Part shown: piece after piece, positions 6,778 to 10,769 of the stretch
Position numbering within the stretch: position 1 is the first letter of the stretch
Layout of the letters: every line of letters begins with the position of its first letter
Assembly (NCBI GenBank): GCA_964569185.1
Contig: CAZMTP010000044.1
Coordinates: forward strand, 1 to 10,769
DNA length: 10,769 nt
Origin: DATIJP01 sp964569185
GTDB lineage: Bacteria; Chlamydiota; Chlamydiia; Chlamydiales; Rhabdochlamydiaceae
Direction of reading: 5' to 3'
Notes under the pieces: model-generated
The model's input: only the letters and a program-made list of their open reading frames with translations
What the model was told of the DNA's origin: nothing
Databases searched by the model: none
Translations under genes and position numbers: made by a program

Positions 6778-7908
6778 TTGAAACCATCAAATTTTAATTG
6801 GATTCCAGGGCTCTTTATATTGGGCTATCATCTGATGCTACTTATTGCCTTACCTCTCTATTTTATGCATCAGCTGCCTTCTTGGAAACTGGTCGTCATC
6901 TCCGCCGCACTAGTCTATATCACAGGAATTGCGGTCACGGCCGGGTATCATCGGCTCTACTCCCATACCACTTATAAGATCAATCGTTTTATTGAACCTA
7001 TAATGCTCTATTTCGCAACGATGGCCACGCAAGGAAGTGTGCTAAGATGGGCTTTTGATCATAGGCATCACCATGCTTTTGTAGACACAGACCGCGATCC
7101 CTATTCTATTAAAAAAGGGTTTTGGTATGCCCATTTTCTGTGGCTCCTTGAAAAACCTAAAGAAATTGAAAATAAGGTGATCGCTGACCTTGCACGCCGT
7201 CCTCTGCTCCGCTTTCAACACCGGTTTTATGGGGTGCTGATGGTGACCACGAATATAGTGACCACACTCTTTATAGGCTGGTGGCTGGGTGATTATCTAG
7301 GCGCTTTTTTATTTGCTTGGTTTGTACGTCTTTTTTTCCTTCATCACTTCACTTGGTTTATTAATTCCCTTGCGCACACTTGGGGTGCGCGTACTTTTTG
7401 CCAAGAGCTTTCAGCAGTAGATAATTATCTGATCTCTTTAGTGACCTTTGGAGAAGGATACCATAACTATCACCATACCTTTGCCTATGATTATCGCAAT
7501 GGAATCCGTTGGTACCATTTTGATCCGACTAAATGGTTGATTTGGACTTTAAGCAAACTTGGGCTTGCCCATAATCTGAAAAAAAATCAGCACTATTTCA
7601 TCCAGGAAAAATTGATTTTAGAGCGCAAACAGCTTTTTTTAGAAAAATTACGTTCTTCTTTAGTGGAGTACAAGGAAGGATGGGAAGAGAAGATCACAAA
7701 ACTCTCGGAAAGCCTTTTGGAGAAGATCAAACAGGTCAAACAGCTGAAAGAGCTCCATAAAGGACTTAAAAAAGAAGAAAAGAAAGATGCGCTAAGAGAG
7801 CTAAAACTTCAAATGAAAGCGATTAAAAAAGGCCTTAAAGAAGATGGGCGCGAATGGATGGCCCTATACAGAAATTTAATGGAACAATCTGAAAAAACCA
7901 CTGTATGA
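6778..7908 (+). CDS. Membrane fatty-acid (acyl-CoA/lipid delta-9-type) desaturase with coiled-coil tail
   Basis: Translation starts at TTG 6778. Residues 1-270 form a membrane desaturase: helices at about 10-31, 36-57, 72-90 and 155-195, and three His boxes H-R-L-Y-S-H (58-63), H-R-H-H-H (95-99) and H-N-Y-H-H (229-233). His200 in N-S-L-A-H-T-W-G is also conserved in the family. These His residues bind the di-iron centre that inserts a cis double bond, using O2 and reductant, into a fatty acyl chain; the substrate (acyl-CoA or membrane lipid) cannot be decided from sequence. Residues about 276-372 are a highly charged Lys/Glu-rich helix, probably a coiled coil, beyond the catalytic core. The gene overlaps the next by ATGA (7905-7908), so the two are translationally coupled. 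Confidence 0.92.
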   Translation: MKPSNFNWIPGLFILGYHLMLLIALPLYFMHQLPSWKLVVISAALVYITGIAVTAGYHRLYSHTTYKINRFIEPIMLYFATMATQGSVLRWAFDHRHHHAFVDTDRDPYSIKKGFWYAHFLWLLEKPKEIENKVIADLARRPLLRFQHRFYGVLMVTTNIVTTLFIGWWLGDYLGAFLFAWFVRLFFLHHFTWFINSLAHTWGARTFCQELSAVDNYLISLVTFGEGYHNYHHTFAYDYRNGIRWYHFDPTKWLIWTLSKLGLAHNLKKNQHYFIQEKLILERKQLFLEKLRSSLVEYKEGWEEKITKLSESLLEKIKQVKQLKELHKGLKKEEKKDALRELKLQMKAIKKGLKEDGREWMALYRNLMEQSEKTTV

Positions 7909-8543
7909 AAGGCCGCTTGCATTTAGAGGCAACTCCCGGGCCGTGGCGTTATAATCCTTCGGCCTGGACACAAAGAGTATGCATCTGTTGTGTTGCTTTT
8001 GTGGCAGTGATCATTGCCACTTATATGGGGCTCTATCAATGGAAACTCATTAGCACTGTTTGGGATCCTGTTTTTGGTGAAGGGACAAGACAGGTGCTCG
8101 ATTCTGATGTATCACATAATTTAAGAAAATGGCTCCGTGTTCCCGATGCGATCATGGGCGCTTTTGCCTATATCGGGGACATTATTTTTGCACTTGCGGG
8201 TTCGACAAGGCGTTGGCAAGACCGCCCCTGGCTTGTGATGCTTTTTGGGTTGGATGTGATTCCTCTGGGTGTGGTGAGCGCTACTTTAGTATTTATGCAG
8301 GGGACTGTTGTAGGGGCATGGTGTTTCCCCTGTTTAATTACAGCCGTGATCTCTCTTGTATTGATTTTTCTGGCTTATGATGAGGTCTGGTCCTGTTTTC
8401 TCTATTTGCGAACGGTATGGAAAAAAAACAGAAGTGTGCGGCTTTTGTGGAATACATTTTGGGGTTATGCTTCCGAGATCGCCTATGAAGCGGGCGAAAG
8501 CGTGATCCAGATGCGGATAGAACAAAAAATGGGAAAGAGGTAG
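7905..8543 (+). CDS. Vitamin K epoxide reductase (VKOR) family membrane protein
   Basis: ATG 7905 overlaps the desaturase stop. The 212-residue protein has helices at about 24-47, 80-99, 108-131 and 136-159 with C-F-P-C at 140-143, the CxxC redox site of VKOR in the last helix. The context W-R-Y-N-P-S-A-W, a D-P-x-F-G loop, V-P-D-A at 79-82, and a D-V-I-P-L-G-V-V-S segment match the bacterial VKOR subgroup I recall, often beside SPW-repeat proteins. VKORs pass electrons from cysteines of exported proteins to quinone. There is no cysteine between residues 30 and 139, so the usual shuttle pair in the first periplasmic loop is missing; a standard disulfide-forming role is therefore uncertain. 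The basic tail (172-212) is probably cytoplasmic. Confidence 0.82.
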   Translation: MKGRLHLEATPGPWRYNPSAWTQRVCICCVAFVAVIIATYMGLYQWKLISTVWDPVFGEGTRQVLDSDVSHNLRKWLRVPDAIMGAFAYIGDIIFALAGSTRRWQDRPWLVMLFGLDVIPLGVVSATLVFMQGTVVGAWCFPCLITAVISLVLIFLAYDEVWSCFLYLRTVWKKNRSVRLLWNTFWGYASEIAYEAGESVIQMRIEQKMGKR

Positions 8544-8549
8544 TCGACT

Positions 8550-8897
8550 ATGTGGGCCCGCGTGATGGAATTTATGCTTGCCTGTTGGCTCGTGATCAGC
8601 CCTTTTATTTTTCATTATAGTGCAGAAGATCGGTTTATTTGGATTAGTGATAGTGTCTGTGCTTGTTTTGTGGCATTATTTGCACTCCTTTCTTTTTGGG
8701 ATCCCTTAAGGAAAATACATCTTCTAACGCTAGGCGTTGCTTTATGGCTGATAAGCGTAGGATATCATACTTTTCCTGCTCTGGCCTCCATCCCTGAAGA
8801 AAATTCGATGGCTGTGGGGATTTTGCTATTAATGCTGGCTATTGTGCCTTGCCATGCTCATCTTCTCTCCCGCTCCTGGCAAAAATTTGAAAGTTAA
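8550..8897 (+). CDS. SPW-repeat-like small membrane protein
   Basis: It starts six bases after the VKOR stop, with AGAGG about nine bases upstream of ATG 8550. The 115 residues hold four helices (about 6-23, 29-49, 56-75, 87-105). W-L-V-I-S-P-F (13-19) and W-L-I-S-V-G (66-71) resemble two SPW units (helix pair with W-L-x-x-S-P), here with Phe in place of the usual Trp. SPW proteins have no defined biochemical function; they are often next to or fused with VKOR-like proteins, as I recall, so it is probably a membrane partner of the previous gene. It is the last gene of the desaturase operon. Confidence 0.7.
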   Translation: MWARVMEFMLACWLVISPFIFHYSAEDRFIWISDSVCACFVALFALLSFWDPLRKIHLLTLGVALWLISVGYHTFPALASIPEENSMAVGILLLMLAIVPCHAHLLSRSWQKFES

Positions 8898-8916
8898 TAG
8901 AATGTCTTTAACATGT

Positions 8917-8984
8917 CCGAGTTCCGAATTCCTTCAACGCCAAACAGGATAAGGAGGATCGCGATGCGGCAGGATAGGCAGGAT
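8917..8984 (+). repeat. 68-bp extended repeat, left arm of inverted pair
   Basis: This is the long form of the family repeat. It matches the reverse complement of 9444-9511 at 63 of 68 bases, with mismatches at positions 13, 15, 23, 37 and 38 of the arm. It begins CCGAGTTCCGAA and runs into the 43-bp repeat. The two arms bracket the small channel-like gene. Confidence 0.85.
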
Positions 8985-8986
8985 GG
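8944..8986 (-). repeat. Dispersed 43-bp intergenic repeat, copy 3 (reverse orientation)
   Basis: This is the core of the left 68-bp arm. Its centre reads CGC-ATC-GCG, giving the 8-bp palindrome ATCGCGAT. Unlike the other copies it lies between two genes on the same strand (SPW-like and channel-like). Confidence 0.85.
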
Positions 8987-9014
8987 CTGTGACATCTTTT
9001 TCTTCTTTTTAACT

Positions 9015-9039
9015 GGGCAAAGGCAAGGGCACGTTGAAG
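9015..9039 (+). repeat. GGGCAA hexamer repeat, first copy
   Basis: The stretch is GGGCAA, AGGCAA, GGGCAC and then GTTGAAG. It matches 9510-9534 in direct orientation at 22 of 25 bases. It lies in the leader of the channel-like gene. Confidence 0.6.
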
Positions 9040-9078
9040 AAAGAAGGCAGTTGAAAATATCTAAAGAATAAAGAATAG

Positions 9079-9084
9079 AGGAGG
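9079..9084 (+). promoter_or_regulatory. Unusually close ribosome-binding site of the channel-like gene
   Basis: AGGAGG ends one base before ATG 9086, where five to nine bases are usual. The in-frame codon at 9062-9064 is TAA and no other start lies between, so the next possible start is GTG 9125, which has no ribosome site. Either this tight spacing is used or initiation is weak. Confidence 0.5.
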
Positions 9085-9085
9085 T

Positions 9086-9430
9086 ATGTACGAACAACGT
9101 CATCATCCTCTAGCTTCAAGAAAAGTGTTTTTTGCCAGGATCAGACGCAATTTAATCCTTGGCTTTGGAATTATCTTAGCCTCGCTGATTTTGGGGATGG
9201 CCGGGTATGCCTATTTCGAAAATATGGACATTGTTGAGGCTTATGAAAACGCAGCCATGATCTTATCAGGCATGGGCCCGGTCTCAGACATAAAAACAAA
9301 AGCGGGCAAAATCTTTGCAGGAAGCTATGCGCTCTTTAGCGGTGTTGTCTTTCTGATCGTGATCGCCATCATCATTGCGCCACTCGCACACCGTTTCTTC
9401 CACCGATTTCTCATTAAAGAAACAAAGTAA
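9086..9430 (+). CDS. Small two-helix, potassium-channel-like membrane protein
   Basis: The 114 residues begin with a basic segment (1-20), then a helix (about 22-42), a re-entrant-looking stretch Y-E-N-A-A-M-I-L-S-G-M-G-P-V (53-66), and a second helix (about 80-102) ending R-F-F-H-R-F. The helix-pore-helix plan resembles two-helix ion channels, but the filter position reads S-G-M-G-P-V rather than T-V-G-Y-G-D. Potassium selectivity is therefore unlikely to be standard. I recall similar small uncharacterised proteins in other bacteria with the G-M-G-P element. It stands alone between inverted repeat arms. The function is unknown. Confidence 0.6.
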   Translation: MYEQRHHPLASRKVFFARIRRNLILGFGIILASLILGMAGYAYFENMDIVEAYENAAMILSGMGPVSDIKTKAGKIFAGSYALFSGVVFLIVIAIIIAPLAHRFFHRFLIKETK

Positions 9431-9441
9431 CGTATTTTTAG

Positions 9442-9484
9442 ATATCCTGCCTATCCTGCCGCATCGCGATCCTGTTTATCCTGT
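9442..9484 (+). repeat. Dispersed 43-bp intergenic repeat, copy 4
   Basis: ATCCT boxes begin at 9444, 9453, 9469 and 9478, the same 9-16-9 spacing as copy 1, with CGC-ATC-GCG in the centre. It lies where the channel-like gene and the dioxygenase-type gene converge. Confidence 0.85.
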
Positions 9485-9511
9485 TTGGTGTTGAAGAAGT
9501 TCGGAACTCGG
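9444..9511 (-). repeat. 68-bp extended repeat, right arm of inverted pair
   Basis: This is the reverse-complement partner of 8917-8984. It contains copy 4 and extends through TTTGGTGTTGAAGAAG to TTCGGAACTCGG. The GGGCAA tandem begins at its outer edge. Confidence 0.85.
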
Positions 9512-9534
9512 GCAAGGGCAAGGGCAAGTTAAAG
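9510..9534 (+). repeat. GGGCAA tandem repeat, second copy
   Basis: Three perfect GGGCAA units (9510-9527) are followed by GTTAAAG. Partner of 9015-9039 (22 of 25 bases, direct). It overlaps the last two bases of the right 68-bp arm and lies just beyond the 3' end of the dioxygenase-type gene. Confidence 0.65.
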
Positions 9535-9538
9535 AGAA

Positions 9539-10489
9539 TCAGCCTGTTTTCTTAAGAATAAATGGAGGCAAATTTTTTTCTATTTTTGCCCTATTTTGTT
9601 CTTCCCAAGGGGGAAGGGTAAATGATTCGCCTAGGTGTTCTAGGGGTTCATCTATCATAAATCCTGGAGGAATGGTGGCAATTTCAAATAAAACGCCGCC
9701 AGGTTCTCTAAAATAAATGGAATGGAAATAATTTCTGTCTATCACAGGAGTGACATCCAACCCCAATTTAAAGAGTTTGGCACGCGCCTCGAGTTGTGTC
9801 TCATCGTTAGCCGTGATAAAAGCAACATGATGTGTGGTGCCAGCTCCAGCAACTCCTTTTAAGGTATCAGGCTGACACAAAATATCGACAAAACCCCCTG
9901 GCTTACCGCTTGTGGTGTAGCGAAATCGATTCTCTTTTTCGATGACTAGTGTATGGTCCATCTGTTCTACTAGGAGACGCGCTGTCTTTTCGTAACACTC
10001 TTCGGAAAGCGTGACGCCATAAAATCCTTTAATCGCATGTTCAAGAGGAATATTCCCATAAGTGAAACCCGGTCTTTCATCTCTTTTGCTCACCACAAGT
10101 TCTAGTCCCAATCCATCTGCATCTTCGAGATAAATAAACTCTTCATCCTCAAAACGAAGCTCGGGTCCTCGATATTTAATTTTGAATTTATTGAGTCGTT
10201 TGGTCCAGTAATCTAAAGAATTTTTGGAAATAGAAAATGAGATGACAGTGAGCTGGCCTTTGCCTTTTTTCCCTTGGGGAATGCCGGGATAAGGAAAAAA
10301 GGTGATGATGGTCCCCGGAGTGCCTCTTTCATTGCCATAATATAAATGGTACACCTCCGGTGCATCATAGTTGATCGTTTTTTTTATTAATCGAAGGCCT
10401 AGGATGCCCGCATAAAAGTCTAATGTTTTCTGAGGGTCGGAAGCGAGGGCAGTGACATGATGTAGGCCTGTAACCAATTTTTTCATCAT
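9539..10489 (-). CDS. VOC-family ring-cleaving dioxygenase-type protein (MhqO/MhqA-like)
   Basis: ATG 10489 (or 10486) gives 316 residues starting M-M-K-K-L-V-T-G-L-H-H-V-T; a longer frame from TTG 10537 has no family support. Two VOC modules are seen at about 7-135 and 150-275. His11, His220 or His221 (T-H-H-V-A-F), and Glu269 (L-F-E-I-A-T) form the expected 2-His-1-carboxylate iron site. L-D-F-Y-A-G-I-L-G-L-R-L-I-K (23-36), Y-H-L-Y-Y-G (47-52) and G-T-I-I-T-F-F-P (59-66) are family signatures. Members are annotated as hydroquinone or extradiol dioxygenases that act in quinone detoxification; the substrate here is not shown. No ribosome site is apparent. The gene is divergent from the parE-like gene. 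Confidence 0.9.
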   Translation of the reverse strand: MMKKLVTGLHHVTALASDPQKTLDFYAGILGLRLIKKTINYDAPEVYHLYYGNERGTPGTIITFFPYPGIPQGKKGKGQLTVISFSISKNSLDYWTKRLNKFKIKYRGPELRFEDEEFIYLEDADGLGLELVVSKRDERPGFTYGNIPLEHAIKGFYGVTLSEECYEKTARLLVEQMDHTLVIEKENRFRYTTSGKPGGFVDILCQPDTLKGVAGAGTTHHVAFITANDETQLEARAKLFKLGLDVTPVIDRNYFHSIYFREPGGVLFEIATIPPGFMIDEPLEHLGESFTLPPWEEQNRAKIEKNLPPFILKKTG

Positions 10490-10499
10490 TAACTTAATT

Positions 10500-10508
10500 A
10501 TTATCACA
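10500..10508 (-). promoter_or_regulatory. Possible extended -10 promoter of the dioxygenase-type gene
   Basis: On the minus strand TGTGATAAT is a TGnGATAAT extended -10 element with no -35. It lies only ten bases before ATG 10489, so the transcript would be almost leaderless, which fits the missing ribosome site. Confidence 0.35.
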
Positions 10509-10522
10509 AATTTATTTAAGAT

Positions 10523-10553
10523 GGGGCTATTCTGCAAAATAAAGCCCTTTTTT
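10523..10553 (+). terminator. Terminator-like hairpin upstream of the parE-like gene
   Basis: GGGCT (10524-10528) pairs with AGCCC (10543-10547) around a 14-base loop and is followed by six T (10548-10553). No plus-strand gene ends here. The hairpin sits in the spacer between two divergent genes, so it could be a leader attenuator for the downstream gene or could stop antisense transcripts. Confidence 0.35.
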
Positions 10554-10601
10554 ATGAAAAATCTTCCAAAAATCTGCCTTTTCTACTATTAGGATAGGTG
10601 C

Positions 10602-10769
10602 ATGGCGAAAAAATACGATGAAAGTACCGTCTTGTCCTTAGACCCGCTAGCCCATATCCGGCTGCGGTCGGGGAGGTATATTGGGCGGTGGGGGGATGGC
10701 GCTACCCCGGGCGAGGGTATCTATGTGAGGATCAATGAGGGGGGCGAGGATGCGGGCGAGGCGTGCTTG
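10602..10769 (+). CDS. parE: GyrB/ParE-type topoisomerase ATPase subunit, 5' end (3' cut by the window; apparent sequence errors)
   Basis: ATG 10602 begins M-A-K-K-Y-D-E-S-T-V-L-S-L-D-P-L, then H-I-R-L-R-S-G-R-Y-I-G-R-W-G-D-G. This matches the N-terminus of type IIA topoisomerase B subunits (R-x-R-S-G-M-Y-I-G-R-L-G-D-G), closest in style to ParE/GyrB2 of Chlamydiae and Bacteroidetes as I recall. These subunits bind ATP to drive strand passage with ParC/GyrA. From codon 25 onward conserved residues are changed: Met25 to Arg, Leu30 to Trp, and the E-V-V/I-D-N-A-V/I-D-E-F helix reads E-G-G-E-D-A-G-E-A-C. Most of the changes are single T-to-G, suggesting read errors, not a divergent protein. The ParE versus GyrB choice is uncertain. 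Confidence 0.75.
   Translation, partial: MAKKYDESTVLSLDPLAHIRLRSGRYIGRWGDGATPGEGIYVRINEGGEDAGEACL

Noticed and set aside
8334..8615. Minus-strand 93-codon frame
   Set aside because: It lies across the VKOR and SPW coding sequences, has no ribosome site and no recognisable domain.
330..9484. CRISPR array formed by the 43-bp repeats
   Set aside because: The copies are kilobases apart, occur in both orientations, show internal variation and have no regular spacers or cas genes.

Overview
The window most likely comes from a chlamydia-like (environmental Chlamydiae) bacterium or a similar host-associated lineage. This is inference: there is no rRNA or marker phylogeny here. It rests on the mix of an ankyrin-repeat protein, an exported SH3-domain protein, a small double-cysteine-cluster/SWIM-like protein divergent from a PIN-PhoH ATPase, a chlamydial/Bacteroidetes-style topoisomerase B-subunit start, and a protein that closely follows the eukaryotic N-terminal asparagine amidohydrolase NTAN1.

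Layout, left to right. The 3' end of rmuC (+) runs in from the left edge. A minus-strand pair follows: an exported SH3 protein and a DUF455 ferritin-like protein whose TTG start directly abuts the upstream stop. An AT-rich ankyrin gene (+) and the SWIM-like gene (-) converge and share the four bases TTAA as their two stop codons. PIN-PhoH (+) is divergent from the SWIM-like gene. The NTAN1-like gene (-) converges on phoH, with a terminator hairpin between them. A plus-strand operon encodes a fatty-acid desaturase with a long coiled-coil tail, a VKOR-family membrane protein (ATGA overlap) and an SPW-like membrane protein. Next come a small two-helix channel-like protein (+), a ring-cleaving-dioxygenase-type VOC protein (-), and the first 56 codons of a GyrB/ParE-type subunit (+) at the right edge.

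A 43-bp intergenic repeat occurs four times, three of them where convergent genes meet. It holds four ATCCT boxes in two pairs around a CGC-N3-GCG core. Two copies extend to a 68-bp inverted pair (63/68 identical) bracketing the channel-like gene, with GGGCAA hexamer repeats nearby.

The two points most worth a second look are the NTAN1-like bacterial protein, which suggests an N-degron activity taken from or aimed at a eukaryotic host, and the repeat family. The last ~95 bases carry what look like systematic T-to-G errors in a conserved gene, so the right edge should be treated as low-quality sequence.
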